Below, one piece after another: positions 7,601-17,252 of a stretch of DNA of 64,000 nt (position 1 is the first letter of the stretch; every line of letters begins with the position of its first letter). A program made the position numbers and the translations under genes. Location of the stretch: positions 434,001 to 498,000 of the forward strand of contig NIOE01000002.1 in assembly GCA_002205125.1 (NCBI GenBank). The letters run 5' to 3'. Origin of the DNA: Roseateles noduli. GTDB lineage: Bacteria; Pseudomonadota; Gammaproteobacteria; Burkholderiales; Burkholderiaceae_C. The notes beneath the pieces are model-generated. The model was not told where the DNA came from. It ran no database searches and saw only the letters and a program-made list of their open reading frames with translations.

Positions 7601-7745
7601 CGGCAGCACCCCAACGAATTGTGCGAATGTCGTCAACCACCGACCGATTGTCGGCCCGGCGACGACCGCCGGTCCCCCGGGTTTGCGTGGGTGACCGGCG
7701 CGATTCGCGAGTCGTGACGAGGGTTTGCGTGTCGCTGTTGGCGAT

Positions 7746-8894
7746 TTACTTGAAGAGGTCCTTGACCCGGTCGGTCCAGCTCTTCGCGTTGGGCGAGTGG
7801 CGCTCGCCGCCGTCCTTCAGGCTCTTGTCGAGTTCCTTCAGCAGCTTGCGCTGATGCTCGGTCAGCTTGACCGGCGTCTCGATGCTGATGTGGCAGTACA
7901 GGTCGCCCGGATAGCTCGAGCGCACGCCCTTGATGCCCTTGCCGCGCAGGCGGAAGGTCTTGCCGTGCTGCGTGCCCTCGGGCAGCTCGATCTCGGCCTT
8001 GCCGCCCAGCGTGGGCACCTCGATCGTGCCGCCCAGCGCCGAGGTCGTGATCGACACCGGCATCGTGCAGTGCAGGTCGTCGCCGTCGCGCTCGAAGATG
8101 TCGTGCTGCTTGATGCGGATCTCGATGTAGAGATCGCCCGACGGACCGCCGTTCACCCCCGGCTCGCCGTTGCCGGCGGAGCGGATGCGCATGCCTTCGT
8201 TGATGCCGGCCGGGATCTTGACTTCCAGCGTCTTGGTCTTCTTGATCTTGCCGGCGCCGTTGCAGCTGGTGCAGGGCTCGGGAATGATCTTGCCGGTGCC
8301 GTGGCAGTGCGGGCAGGTCTGCTGGATGCTGAAGAAGCCCTGGCGCATGTGCACCGTGCCGCTGCCGCCGCAGGAGCCGCAGGTCTTGGCGCTGGTGCCG
8401 GGTTTTGCGCCGCTGCCCTTGCAGGTCTCGCAGCCTTCCCACGACGGGATGCGGATCTGCGTTTCCTTGCCGCGCGCGGCCTCCTCCAGCGTGATCTCCA
8501 TCGCGTAGCTCAGGTCGCTGCCGCGGTAGACCTGCTGGCCGCCGCCCTGGCGACGGCCGCCGCCGCCCTGCTGGCCGAACAGGTCGCCGAAGATGTCGCC
8601 GAAGGCTTCCGCGAAGCCGCCGAACCCTTCGCCGCCCTGGCCGCCGCGGAAGCCCTGGTTCGGATCCACGCCCGCGTGGCCGTACTGGTCGTACGCGGCC
8701 CGCTTCTGGCCGTCCGAGAGCATCTCGTAGGCTTCCTTGGTTTCCTTGAACTTGTCCTCGGCTTCCTTGGCACCCTCGCCCTGATTGCGGTCAGGGTGGT
8801 ACTTCATCGCGAGCTTGCGATAGGCCTTCTTGATGTCTTCTTCGCTGGCGTTCTTGGCGACGCCCAGGACTTCGTAATAGTCACGCTTTGCCAT
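7746..8894 (-). CDS. dnaJ: Chaperone DnaJ (Hsp40)
   Basis: 382-residue type I J-protein that delivers substrates to DnaK and stimulates its ATPase. In order: J domain with the HPD motif in KYHPDRNQ, Gly/Phe-rich linker ([22 protein letters not shown]), zinc-binding domain with four CxxCxGxG repeats ([32 protein letters not shown]), and the C-terminal substrate-binding domain. The start is [11 protein letters not shown]; an in-frame extension ten codons upstream is not typical of the family. It is the third gene of the grpE-dnaK-dnaJ cluster. Confidence 0.97.
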   Translation of the reverse strand: MAKRDYYEVLGVAKNASEEDIKKAYRKLAMKYHPDRNQGEGAKEAEDKFKETKEAYEMLSDGQKRAAYDQYGHAGVDPNQGFRGGQGGEGFGGFAEAFGDIFGDLFGQQGGGGRRQGGGQQVYRGSDLSYAMEITLEEAARGKETQIRIPSWEGCETCKGSGAKPGTSAKTCGSCGGSGTVHMRQGFFSIQQTCPHCHGTGKIIPEPCTSCNGAGKIKKTKTLEVKIPAGINEGMRIRSAGNGEPGVNGGPSGDLYIEIRIKQHDIFERDGDDLHCTMPVSITTSALGGTIEVPTLGGKAEIELPEGTQHGKTFRLRGKGIKGVRSSYPGDLYCHISIETPVKLTEHQRKLLKELDKSLKDGGERHSPNAKSWTDRVKDLFK

Positions 8895-9019
8895 GGATCT
8901 TCCCGAGAGGACTAAGGGCCTCAAACCAGAACGCCGCGCGAGGCTGGCGGCCCCGCGCGGCGGCTGTCAGTCGACAGCGATTGCCGTGGTCCATGCCGAC
9001 AGGGGTCGGCAGGCCCGGC

Positions 9020-11002
9020 TTACTTGGAGTCCTTGACTTCCTTGAACTCGGCGTCCACGACGTTGTCGTCGGCCGGCTTGGCCGAGGCCTGCGCACCGGC
9101 CGCTTCCGCGTGCTCGGCACCCGCCGCGCCCGCAGCGCCGGCCGCGCCCGCACCGGCTGCCGCCTGGGCGGCCTGCGCCTCGGCGTAGACCTTCTCGCCC
9201 AGCTTCTGGCTGGCGGTCATCAGCGCTTCGGTCTTGGCGTCGATGTCGGCCTTGTCCTCGCCCTTGATGGCTTCTTCCAGGTCCTTGACCGCGGCTTCGA
9301 TCTTTTCCTTCTCGCCGGCGTCCAGCTTGTCGCCGTGCTCGGTCAGCGACTTCTGCACCGAATGCACCAGGCCGTCGGCCTGGTTCTTCGCCTGCACCAG
9401 CTCGACCTTCTTCTTGTCCTCGGCGGCGTTGGCCTCGGCGTCCTTCACCATCTTCTCGATCTCGGCCTCGGACAGGCCGGAGTTCGCCTTGATGGTGATC
9501 TTGTTTTCCTTGCCGGTGCCCTTGTCCTTGGCGCCCACGTGCAGGATGCCGTTGGCGTCGATGTCGAAGCTCACCTCGATCTGCGGCAGGCCGCGCGGCG
9601 CCGGCGGGATGCCTTCGAGGTTGAACTCGCCCAGGCTCTTGTTGGCCTGCGCCAGTTCGCGCTCGCCCTGGTAGACCTTGATGGTCACGGCGGGCTGGCT
9701 GTCCTCGGCGGTCGAGAAGGTCTGCGCGAACTTGGTCGGGATGGTCGTGTTCTTCTTGATCATCTTCGTCATCACGCCGCCCAGGGTCTCGATGCCCAGG
9801 CTCAGCGGGGTGACGTCCAGCAGCAGCACGTCGGTGCGTTCGCCGCCCAGGACCTGGCCCTGGATCGCGGCGCCGACGGCCACGGCCTCATCGGGGTTCA
9901 CGTCCTTGCGCGGGTCCTTGCCGAAGAACTCCTTGACCTTCTCCTGCACCTTGGGCATGCGCGACATGCCGCCGACCAGGATGACGTCGTCGATCTCGCC
10001 GACCGACACGCCCGCGTCCTTGATCGCGGTGCGGCAGGGGGCGATGGTGCGCTCAATCAGCTCGTCCACCAGCGACTCCAGCTTGGCGCGGGTCAGCTTG
10101 ATGTTCAGGTGCTTCGGACCGGTGGCGTCGGCCGTGATGTACGGCAGGTTGACGTCGGTCTGCGACGAGTTGGACAGCTCGATCTTGGCCTTCTCGGCCG
10201 CTTCCTTCAGGCGCTGCAGGGCCAGCACGTCCTTGGTCAGGTCGACGCCCTGTTCCTTTTTGAACTCGCCGATGATGTAGTCGATGATGCGCTGGTCGAA
10301 GTCCTCGCCGCCCAGGAAGGTGTCGCCGTTGGTCGACAGCACCTCGAACTGCTTCTCGCCGTCGACGTCCGCGATCTCGATGATGGAGATGTCGAAGGTG
10401 CCGCCGCCCAGGTCGAACACGGCGATCTTGCGGTCACCCGCGCCGTGCTTGTCCAGGCCGAAGGCCAGGGCCGCGGCGGTGGGCTCGTTGATGATGCGCT
10501 TGACGTCCAGGCCGGCGATGCGGCCGGCGTCCTTGGTCGCCTGACGCTGCGCGTCGTTGAAGTAGGCCGGCACCGTGATGACGGCTTCGGTCACTTCCTC
10601 GCCGAGGTAGTCCTCGGCCGTCTTCTTCATCTTGCGCAGGACTTCCGCCGACACCTGCGGGGGCGCCAGCTTCTTGCCGCGCACTTCCACCCACGCGTCG
10701 CCGTTGTCGGCCGCGGCGATGGTGTAGGGCATCAGGTCGATGTCCTTCTGGACTTCCTTCTCCTGGAACTTGCGGCCGATCAGGCGCTTCACCGCGTACA
10801 GCGTGTTGCGCGGGTTGGTCACGGCCTGGCGCTTGGCCGAGGCGCCGACCAGCACTTCACCGTCTTCCTGGTACGCAATGATGGACGGGGTGGTGCGCGC
10901 ACCTTCCGCGTTCTCGATGACGCGGGTGGTGTTGCCTTCCATGACCGCGACGCACGAGTTGGTCGTGCCCAGGTCGATGCCGATGATCTTCTTCTTAGCC
11001 AT
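9020..11002 (-). CDS. dnaK: Molecular chaperone DnaK (Hsp70)
   Basis: 660-residue Hsp70. The ATPase domain opens with [19 protein letters not shown] and contains the phosphate loops DLGGGTFD and LVGGMSRMP; the substrate-binding domain and an Ala/Gly-rich lid tail ending in EFKEVKDSK follow. The start ATG is preceded by AGGAG; the longer open frame upstream lacks family similarity. It lies between grpE and dnaJ on the minus strand with gaps of about 125-145 bases, and is probably transcribed from the sigma-32 promoter ahead of grpE. Confidence 0.98.
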   Translation of the reverse strand: MAKKKIIGIDLGTTNSCVAVMEGNTTRVIENAEGARTTPSIIAYQEDGEVLVGASAKRQAVTNPRNTLYAVKRLIGRKFQEKEVQKDIDLMPYTIAAADNGDAWVEVRGKKLAPPQVSAEVLRKMKKTAEDYLGEEVTEAVITVPAYFNDAQRQATKDAGRIAGLDVKRIINEPTAAALAFGLDKHGAGDRKIAVFDLGGGTFDISIIEIADVDGEKQFEVLSTNGDTFLGGEDFDQRIIDYIIGEFKKEQGVDLTKDVLALQRLKEAAEKAKIELSNSSQTDVNLPYITADATGPKHLNIKLTRAKLESLVDELIERTIAPCRTAIKDAGVSVGEIDDVILVGGMSRMPKVQEKVKEFFGKDPRKDVNPDEAVAVGAAIQGQVLGGERTDVLLLDVTPLSLGIETLGGVMTKMIKKNTTIPTKFAQTFSTAEDSQPAVTIKVYQGERELAQANKSLGEFNLEGIPPAPRGLPQIEVSFDIDANGILHVGAKDKGTGKENKITIKANSGLSEAEIEKMVKDAEANAAEDKKKVELVQAKNQADGLVHSVQKSLTEHGDKLDAGEKEKIEAAVKDLEEAIKGEDKADIDAKTEALMTASQKLGEKVYAEAQAAQAAAGAGAAGAAGAAGAEHAEAAGAQASAKPADDNVVDAEFKEVKDSK

Positions 11003-11147
11003 GTGGTGCTCCTGAATATTGAAAAACTGCGGAACGGTCAGCGCGGGAGGCCCGGGAGGGTGGTGGGCTGAAACGTCGTTCCGGCGATGCTTCTGATCTG
11101 TGGATAACTTGTCCGGGTTCAAGGGCCCGGTTGTTTTTTCGGTGCGC

Positions 11148-11690
11148 TTATTTCGGGGCGGTCACGGTGACCAGCGCCGGACGCAGCACGCGGTCGGCGA
11201 TCAGGAAGCCCTTCTGGAGCACGGTCACGACCGTGTTCGGGTCCTGCTCGGCCGGCACCACCGAGATGGCCTGGTGCTGGTGCGGGTCGAACTTCGTGCC
11301 GGCGGCGGGGTTGATCTCCACCACCTTGTTGCGCTCCAGCGCCGACTGCAGCTGGCGCAGCGTGGCGTGCACGCCCTGCAGCACCTGCTCCACGCTGGCG
11401 TCGGGCAGCGCGATGGCGGCGGACAGGCTGTCCATCACCGGGAGCATCGCCTCGGCGAAGCCCTCGACGGCGAACTTGCGGGCCTTGGTCGTGTCTTCCT
11501 CGCCGCGGCGGCGGGTGTTCTCGACCTCGGCCTTGGCGCGCAGGTAGGCGTCGGACATCTCGGCCAGGCGGCGCTCGGTGTCGGCCAGTCTGGCTTCGAG
11601 CGTCTCGGGGACCGAGGCGGCGGCCGCGGCGGCCGCTTGCTGGGTCAGTTCGTCCAGCGTCGGATCAGGATGTTGGTTGTCAGTCGTCAT
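11148..11690 (-). CDS. grpE: Nucleotide exchange factor GrpE
   Basis: 180-residue DnaK nucleotide exchange factor. An acidic, Ala-rich N-terminus leads into a long coiled coil ([32 protein letters not shown]). The beta-domain has the family signatures [25 protein letters not shown] and [16 protein letters not shown]. The start MTTDNQ is chosen because the upstream frame crosses the promoter. First gene of the heat-shock cluster. Confidence 0.96.
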   Translation of the reverse strand: MTTDNQHPDPTLDELTQQAAAAAAASVPETLEARLADTERRLAEMSDAYLRAKAEVENTRRRGEEDTTKARKFAVEGFAEAMLPVMDSLSAAIALPDASVEQVLQGVHATLRQLQSALERNKVVEINPAAGTKFDPHQHQAISVVPAEQDPNTVVTVLQKGFLIADRVLRPALVTVTAPK

Positions 11691-11780
11691 GGTTGGAATG
11701 CCCCAATGCGGATGCCCGGCCCCTCTGTGGGAGCGCGGCCGGCCTCTGAGAAAACCAGCGTGCGTCGGGCGACCCGCCGC

Positions 11781-11808
11781 ATCTGGGGCCCATGGCCGGA
11801 ACTTCAAG
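11781..11808 (-). promoter_or_regulatory. Sigma-32 (RpoH) heat-shock promoter of grpE-dnaK-dnaJ
   Basis: On the minus strand there is CTTGAA (plus-strand 11803-11808), a 14-base spacer, then CCCCAGAT (11781-11788). This matches the sigma-32 consensus CTTGAA-N13-15-CCCCATNT at nearly every conserved position. It sits about 90 bases ahead of the grpE start. No CIRCE/HrcA operator was noticed. Confidence 0.85.
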
Positions 11809-11897
11809 AGGGTGATTTTCGCATCCGGGACCGGGCAAACCCCGGGCCTGCTACAGCAGGTGCATGGAAGGGGCGATCGGCGGCCGTCGCGGAACCG

Positions 11898-13349
11898 TCA
11901 TTCGCCCGGGGCAGGCGAGATCCGCTGACCTTCCAGCCGGGCGCGTTCGCGGGCGTTGAGGGGCGGCAGGCCCTCGAAGTAGGGGCGGACGGCGCAGCCC
12001 ACGCCGACGCCCAGTTCGACGGCCTTGCCGGCGCGGTGGATCCAGTTGATCGGGGCGGGGCGGGTGGCCGCGCCGGCGATGTTGACGAGCAGCCCCAGCA
12101 CGCCCAGCAGCCAGGTCGAGCCGATGAAGAGCCGCAATCGATGCGCGACGCCGTGGACGATGTTGCCCATCGCGTTGCGCGGACCCGTCCCGGTGAAACG
12201 GGGGAGGACGGCGGGCGTTTTCCTGACCTCGAAGAGGGGCACCTGCACGAGCGGCGCAGGATCGCCGCCGACGTGACCGGCGTCCGGCACGCGATGGCGT
12301 TGCCGGGCCATGGCCACGCCGCCGGCCATGCCGGTGAGCGCGCCGGCCGTCAGCGACACGCCGGCGGACAGCCCGATGTCCGGCAGCGCGCCCAGCGGCG
12401 CCATGCCGAGCGAGGCCCCGCGGACCGCGTTCAGCCCGCCGAAGGCCCATTCGCCGGCGCGTACGTGCGTCCGGCCGTCGATCAGGCCGTGTCGTTCCTG
12501 CGCCGCCTGGATCTCCTGGCGGAGCCGGCGCACGCCCTCCGGTCCGTAGGGCGTGCCCGTCCCGTCCAGCAGATCGGCCACGTGGTCCGGCACGAGCTGG
12601 GCCGCCGGGATGGCCGCCAGCTGTCGACCGGTCAGCGCCGCGGCGCGGGGCGACACGACGCTGCCCAGCGTCGCGCCGATCGCCCCGCAGATCGACGCGC
12701 CGATCCAGCGGGCGGTCGCGATCACGGCGATCTGCAGCAGGCCGCGATCCGTGTCCTGGTCGACGTAGTTGCGATCGCTGCCCAGGCCCAGCGTCTGCGG
12801 CGCGTCGAAGACGCTGCGCACGCCCAGCTCGGCGATCGCACCGCCGATGCCCCGGCCCAGTCCGAAGCCGAACGCCGCCGCGCAGCCGATCGACGCCGCG
12901 AGGGCGACGATGGCCTTCAGGACCTCGGTGTCGGCCGGCGTCATCGACACGCCGCCGCGCCGGATCGCGTCGAAACGGGCGACGGCCTGGCGCCGGACGG
13001 TGTCACGCTCCTGCGACCGGGAGCGCGGGTTCACGAGCGCCAGGGCGAGCGACGCGGCGCGCGATCGGGGTTGGGGGACGTCGCGCCCGGGCTCCGCGCT
13101 CGCTTCGGCGAGCGCTTCGACGATGTCGTCGACGCCCGTTCCGGCCACCGGATCGGCGCCCGGCCCGGCGCGCTGGTCGACACGCTCTTCACCAGATTCT
13201 TCAACGCGCTCTTCACCGCGTTCTTCAACACTCGTCCGCCTGTGCATCGACGACGACGCGTCGTGAGACACCGGGCCCATCGGGAGAGGGATCATGTCGT
13301 CCTCGCTGGTCAGCCCCGGCGGGACGGGACGCCGCACCGGTATCTCCAC
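11898..13349 (-). CDS. Unknown glycine/alanine-rich membrane protein with charged N-terminal repeats
   Basis: A 483-residue protein I cannot place in a family. Residues 1-135 look disordered and charged, with a short acid/base repeat around VEERGEERVEES (41-58). Four hydrophobic Gly/Ala-rich stretches follow, at roughly 143-175, 204-231, 318-345 and 408-428. There is no N-terminal signal peptide. A polar tail ends in PPLNARERARLEGQRISPAPGE. A disordered N-terminus followed by membrane-active segments resembles type III secreted effectors or translocators, but no secretion gene or PIP/hrp box was seen nearby. The start is a GTG; an ATG at 13295 with a better ribosome-binding site is a good alternative. 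Confidence 0.5.
   Translation of the reverse strand: MEIPVRRPVPPGLTSEDDMIPLPMGPVSHDASSSMHRRTSVEERGEERVEESGEERVDQRAGPGADPVAGTGVDDIVEALAEASAEPGRDVPQPRSRAASLALALVNPRSRSQERDTVRRQAVARFDAIRRGGVSMTPADTEVLKAIVALAASIGCAAAFGFGLGRGIGGAIAELGVRSVFDAPQTLGLGSDRNYVDQDTDRGLLQIAVIATARWIGASICGAIGATLGSVVSPRAAALTGRQLAAIPAAQLVPDHVADLLDGTGTPYGPEGVRRLRQEIQAAQERHGLIDGRTHVRAGEWAFGGLNAVRGASLGMAPLGALPDIGLSAGVSLTAGALTGMAGGVAMARQRHRVPDAGHVGGDPAPLVQVPLFEVRKTPAVLPRFTGTGPRNAMGNIVHGVAHRLRLFIGSTWLLGVLGLLVNIAGAATRPAPINWIHRAGKAVELGVGVGCAVRPYFEGLPPLNARERARLEGQRISPAPGE
13182..13227 (-). repeat. Imperfect 22-24-bp tandem repeat inside the unknown membrane protein gene
   Basis: Two adjacent copies of an ACGCTCTTCACC-type unit encode the repeated EERVEESGEERVDQR region of the minus-strand protein. 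Copy number may vary between strains. Confidence 0.6.
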
Positions 13350-13435
13350 CGGCGCAGGACGAGAGCGTCAGGCGCGCCAGCGCGTCAGGAGCGCGAGCGC
13401 ACGTTGAGGATCCGGCGGATCCGGCGGAGGCGGCG

Positions 13436-13888
13436 TCAGTCCAGGCTGGCGGACCAGCGGTTCCAGTCCGCGAGACGGCGGCGATCCTGCTTGGTCGGGC
13501 GGCCCTGCTCGATGGCGTCGGCGGGCTCCGGCGCGAGGCGACGCGCTTCCGCCGCGCGCTCGCGCGCCGCGATGCTGTCGGGCGTTTCCTCATACAGCGC
13601 CTGCGCGACCGGCGCCGGGCCGCGCACGCCGCTGATGCCGGCGACCTTCACCTCGCGGTCGATCTGGCCCTGGCGCAGCTTCACCACGTCGCCGACGCGC
13701 ACCTCGCGCGAGGCCTTCGCGGCCTGGCCGTTGATGGTCACGCGGCCCTTGCCGATCTCGTCGACGGCGATCGAGCGCGTCTTGAAGAAACGGGCGGCCC
13801 AGAGCCACTTGTCGAGGCGCACCCCGCCGGCGGCGGAGGACCCGGAAGCAGCGGACGAGGCGGAAGAGGAGCGGGCGGAGGAAGACAT
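13436..13888 (-). CDS. hslR: Heat-shock protein Hsp15, S4-domain RNA-binding protein
   Basis: 150 residues. After a Ser/Ala-rich N-terminus, the S4 domain reads VRLDKWLWAARFFKTRSIAVDEIGKGRVTINGQ as in Hsp15/HslR. HslR binds free 50S subunits carrying a nascent chain and helps recycle stalled ribosomes. A basic C-terminus (QGRPTKQDRRRLADW) fits RNA binding. It starts 15 bases after the end of the histidine kinase gene on the same strand. Confidence 0.9.
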   Translation of the reverse strand: MSSSARSSSASSAASGSSAAGGVRLDKWLWAARFFKTRSIAVDEIGKGRVTINGQAAKASREVRVGDVVKLRQGQIDREVKVAGISGVRGPAPVAQALYEETPDSIAARERAAEARRLAPEPADAIEQGRPTKQDRRRLADWNRWSASLD

Positions 13889-13903
13889 CTGGATCGGATT
13901 GTC

Positions 13904-15409
13904 CTATGCGGTCGACGAATCGGCGGATGGTGCCGCCGGCAGCCGGACCACGGCATCGAGGCCCTGGATGACCCCGTCCCGCTCGCGGTTGTCCAGCGCG
14001 AGCGTGCCGCAGAGCGAGCCGACGATCTCCCGGCAGATGGCAAGCCCGAGGCCCGACCCGCCGCCGCTGCCGGCCGCGAACGGTTGTCCGAGCCTGGGTC
14101 TCAGTGCCGCGGCGATGCCGGGGCCGCTGTCGGCGATGCGCAGTTCGACGCCGCCGGCCAGCTCCGCGCGGCTCGTCACCCGCAGTTCCAGCCGGCTGCC
14201 GCGCGGGCAGTGACGCAGCGCGTTGTGCAGCAGGTTGCGCACGAGCTCCCGCAGCGCCCACGCATGGCCGCGCACCGGCGCGGGTTCGGTGAAGAGCTCG
14301 AAGTCGAGCTCCGCGTCGGCGATCAGCGGCGCCAGGTCGAGCGCGACCTCACGCACCACCTCCGCCAGGTCCAGCCGCGGCGGATCGCCTTGCTGGCGAA
14401 GCTGCTCAACCTTGGCCAGCGCCAGCATCTGGTTGGCGAGCGCGGTGGCGCCGTCGACGGTCGCGCCGATCTCGTCGATCGCCTGCGTCAGCGGCAGGTC
14501 GCCGCGCCGTGCCGATTGCACCTGCGCCTTGAGCACGGCCAGCGGCGTGCGCAGCTGGTGCGAGGTGTCGCGCACGAAGCGCTTCTGATGCGCGAACAGC
14601 CCGGACTGCCGATGCCAGGCCTCGTTGATCGCGACCACCAGCGGCGCGAGTTCCGCCGGCACGCCCGGCATCGGGATGGGGCTGAGGTCGTCGTCCGCGC
14701 GCGCGCCGATCGAGCGGCTGAGCTCGCGCACCGGCCAGGTGGCGAAGAGCACCACGCCCCAGACCACGATGGCGATCACGGCCAGCAGCGCGGCCTGGCG
14801 CCACAGGGTCGAGATCAGCACCTGCCGCGCCAGCGTGCGCCGGATTTCCAGCGTCTCCGCGACCTGGATGGTCGCCACGCCCAGGCCGGCCTCGCCCGAG
14901 ACCGGCTGCTTGAGCACCGCGACGCGGACTTCCTCGCCCTGGTAGACGTCGTCGTAGAAGTCGACCAGTGCCGCATACGCGCCGCGCGCGGGCAGCTTGC
15001 CGTGCCACGCGGGCAGGTCGTCGAAGCCCGAGACCCATTCGCCGCGGAAGCCCGTGACGCGGTAGAACATGCGGCTGCGGTTGTCGGCCTCGAAGGCCTC
15101 CAGCGCCGCATAGGGGACCTCGGACACCAGATGCGGATCCTCGCGCGTGCCGTGCACGTCGAGCTGCTCCCCGATGGTCTTGGCCGAGGCGAGCAGCGTG
15201 CGGTCGTAGGCCGTGTCGATGGCCCGCAGCGCGTCTTCGTAGAGCCGGTGCGCGTTGGCGGCGATCAGCAGGCCGACGGGGACCAGGATGCCCACCAGCA
15301 GGCGGCTGCGCATCGAGGACAGCCGCCGTCGACGCGGCCGCGATGGCGATGGCGACATCGGCGGGGATGTCCGCTCCAGGCCCTTGTCCACGCCGCCCAC
15401 GCCGCCCAC
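13904..15409 (-). CDS. tctE: Sensor histidine kinase, TctE-like
   Basis: Up to 501 residues. Two transmembrane segments (about 35-53 and 206-224) flank a periplasmic sensor region. The HAMP/dimerisation region carries the phosphoacceptor His284 in RDTSHQLRTPL. N, G1 and G2 boxes are visible as LLHNALRHCPRG, IADSGPGI and GSGLGLAI. Its position behind a TctD-type regulator and opposite tctCBA indicates a tricarboxylate/citrate-responsive system. The start is uncertain: several GTG codons overlap the regulator's stop, and an ATG at 15358 is another candidate. Confidence 0.88.
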   Translation of the reverse strand: MGGVGGVDKGLERTSPPMSPSPSRPRRRRLSSMRSRLLVGILVPVGLLIAANAHRLYEDALRAIDTAYDRTLLASAKTIGEQLDVHGTREDPHLVSEVPYAALEAFEADNRSRMFYRVTGFRGEWVSGFDDLPAWHGKLPARGAYAALVDFYDDVYQGEEVRVAVLKQPVSGEAGLGVATIQVAETLEIRRTLARQVLISTLWRQAALLAVIAIVVWGVVLFATWPVRELSRSIGARADDDLSPIPMPGVPAELAPLVVAINEAWHRQSGLFAHQKRFVRDTSHQLRTPLAVLKAQVQSARRGDLPLTQAIDEIGATVDGATALANQMLALAKVEQLRQQGDPPRLDLAEVVREVALDLAPLIADAELDFELFTEPAPVRGHAWALRELVRNLLHNALRHCPRGSRLELRVTSRAELAGGVELRIADSGPGIAAALRPRLGQPFAAGSGGGSGLGLAICREIVGSLCGTLALDNRERDGVIQGLDAVVRLPAAPSADSSTA

Positions 15410-16111
15410 TCAGTCCGGCGCCTTGAGCAGATAACCCAGGCCGCGCAGCGTCACCAGCCGCACGCCGTCCGCCGGCAGCCGCTTGCGCAACCGGTAGGCG
15501 ACGACCTCGACCGCGTCGGGCTGCACGTCGAGGTCGTCGGCGAAGACGATCTCCGTCAGCCGTTCCTTCGCGACCGCCTGGCCCGGCCGCGCCAGCAGCG
15601 CGCGCAGCAGCGCGGCCTCGCGCGGCGGCAAGTCCAGCGGCAGCCCGAGGTGGTAGATCGCGCCGCTGTCGGCGTCCACGCGCAGGCCGTGGAAGGACTC
15701 GTCCTCGTGCGTGCCGGCGCCCGCCGCCGAACCCGGTGCCCCCGGCGCGCCGCGGCTGCGGCGGGCGAGGGCGCGCACGCGCGCTTCGAGTTCGTCGAGG
15801 TCGAAGGGCTTGGGCAGATAGTCGTCGGCGCCGATGTTCAGGCCCAGGATGCGGTCGCCCACGGTGCCGCGCGCGGTCAGGATGATGACCGGCGTGGCGA
15901 GCTGTTCGGCGCGCGCGGCCGACAGCAGTTCCAGCCCGTCGATGTCGGGCAGCGACAGGTCCAGCAGCACCACGTCCGGCGGCGACGCGCGCCAGCGCTC
16001 CAGCGCCACGCGGCCCTCGGCGAACACGTGCACCTGGATGCCGCGGCGCTCGAAGGACCGCGCCACCGTGGTCTGCAGCGCGGCGTTGTCCTCGACGAAA
16101 AACAGCCTCAT
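15410..16111 (-). CDS. tctD: Response regulator, TctD/OmpR family
   Basis: 233 residues. The receiver domain has acidic residues near the N-terminus (VEDN), phosphoacceptor Asp51 in LLDLSLPDIDG and Lys101 in LPKPF. The OmpR-type winged-helix domain ends in DAVEVVAYRLRKRLPADGVRLVTLRGLGYLL. The ATG at 16111 is chosen because the longer open frame runs across the intergenic region. Its stop codon touches the tctE start, showing translational coupling. It probably controls the divergent tctCBA operon from the 157-bp gap. Confidence 0.92.
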   Translation of the reverse strand: MRLFFVEDNAALQTTVARSFERRGIQVHVFAEGRVALERWRASPPDVVLLDLSLPDIDGLELLSAARAEQLATPVIILTARGTVGDRILGLNIGADDYLPKPFDLDELEARVRALARRSRGAPGAPGSAAGAGTHEDESFHGLRVDADSGAIYHLGLPLDLPPREAALLRALLARPGQAVAKERLTEIVFADDLDVQPDAVEVVAYRLRKRLPADGVRLVTLRGLGYLLKAPD

Positions 16112-16268
16112 GGCCGGCAGTGTCCGCCACGCGCGAAGCCGTGGCCGCTCAGGGTCAACCCTGAGCTTCCCGACAGCCGATTGAAAGCCGCCGTGTGCAG
16201 GATGCACGCCTACAACACCGGGCGCCCGCTCTGCCCCGGTGACGACATCTACAACAGGAGACACGAGC

Positions 16269-17237
16269 ATGCGTCGAGACCAATTCCTGAAGTCCGCGGC
16301 CGCCTTCGCCGCGCTGGGCGCCACCGGCGCGCTGCCGCTGAGCGCGCAGGCCGCGGCGGCCCTGAAGATCCTCGTTCCCGCCAATCCGGGCGGCGGCTGG
16401 GACATCACCGGCCGCGCGCTGGGCAAGGCCCTGCAGGACGCCGGCGCCGCGGGCGCGGTGACCTTCGAGAACAAGGGCGGCGCGGCCGGCGCCATCGGCC
16501 TGGCGCAGTTCGTCAACGCCGCCAAGGGCGACCCGAACGCGATGATGGTGATGGGCGCCGTGATGCTGGGCGGCCTGATCACCAGCAAGCAGCCCGTCAC
16601 GCTGACGCAGGCCACGCCGATCGCGCGCCTGACCAGCGAGTACAACGTCTTCGTGCTGCCGGCCAACTCGCCGTTCAAGACGATGAAGGACGTGGTCGAG
16701 GCGCTGAAGAAGGACCCGGGCTCGGTGAAGTGGGGCGGCGGTTCGCGCGGCGCCACGGAGCACATCGCCGCGGCGATGCTGGCCCGCGAGGTCGGCGTCG
16801 ACGCGACCAAGATCAACTACGTCGCCTTCCGGGGCGGCGGCGAGGCCGTGGCCGCGATCCTGGGCGGCAACGTCAGCATCGGCGGCAGCGGCTACAGCGA
16901 GTTCCAGCCCTACATCGAGAGCGGCAAGATGCGTCCGATCGCGATCACCGCGCCGCAGCGCATCAAGGGCCTGGACATCCCGACGATGAAGGAGCTCGGC
17001 TACAACGTCGAGATCGGCAACTGGCGCGGCGTCTACGGCGCGCCCGGCATCACGCCGGCGCAGCGTCAGACGCTGATCGACCTGGTCGTGAAGGCGACGA
17101 AGTCCAAGGCCTGGGCCGAGGCGCTGGAGAAGAACGGCTGGACGCCGGCCGTGATGACGGGCAAGGACTTCGAGACCTTCGTCGACAACGAGTTCGCGTC
17201 CCTGCGCGCGATCATGCACAAGTCCGGCATGGTCTGA
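16269..17237 (+). CDS. tctC: Tripartite tricarboxylate transporter substrate-binding protein (Bug family)
   Basis: 322-residue periplasmic binding protein of the TctC/Bug family. The signal peptide (about 1-28) begins MRRDQFLKSAAAF, a twin-arginine-like start with one extra residue between RR and FLK, and ends at AQA. Mature-protein hallmarks are VPANPGGGWD and the NKGGAAGAIG loop. AACAGGAG sits ahead of the ATG at 16269. It feeds the TctBA membrane complex encoded directly downstream. The ligand (citrate, tricarballylate or another carboxylate) cannot be fixed by reading. Confidence 0.93.
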   Translation: MRRDQFLKSAAAFAALGATGALPLSAQAAAALKILVPANPGGGWDITGRALGKALQDAGAAGAVTFENKGGAAGAIGLAQFVNAAKGDPNAMMVMGAVMLGGLITSKQPVTLTQATPIARLTSEYNVFVLPANSPFKTMKDVVEALKKDPGSVKWGGGSRGATEHIAAAMLAREVGVDATKINYVAFRGGGEAVAAILGGNVSIGGSGYSEFQPYIESGKMRPIAITAPQRIKGLDIPTMKELGYNVEIGNWRGVYGAPGITPAQRQTLIDLVVKATKSKAWAEALEKNGWTPAVMTGKDFETFVDNEFASLRAIMHKSGMV

Positions 17238-17252
17238 CCCCGGGAGGCCGCC

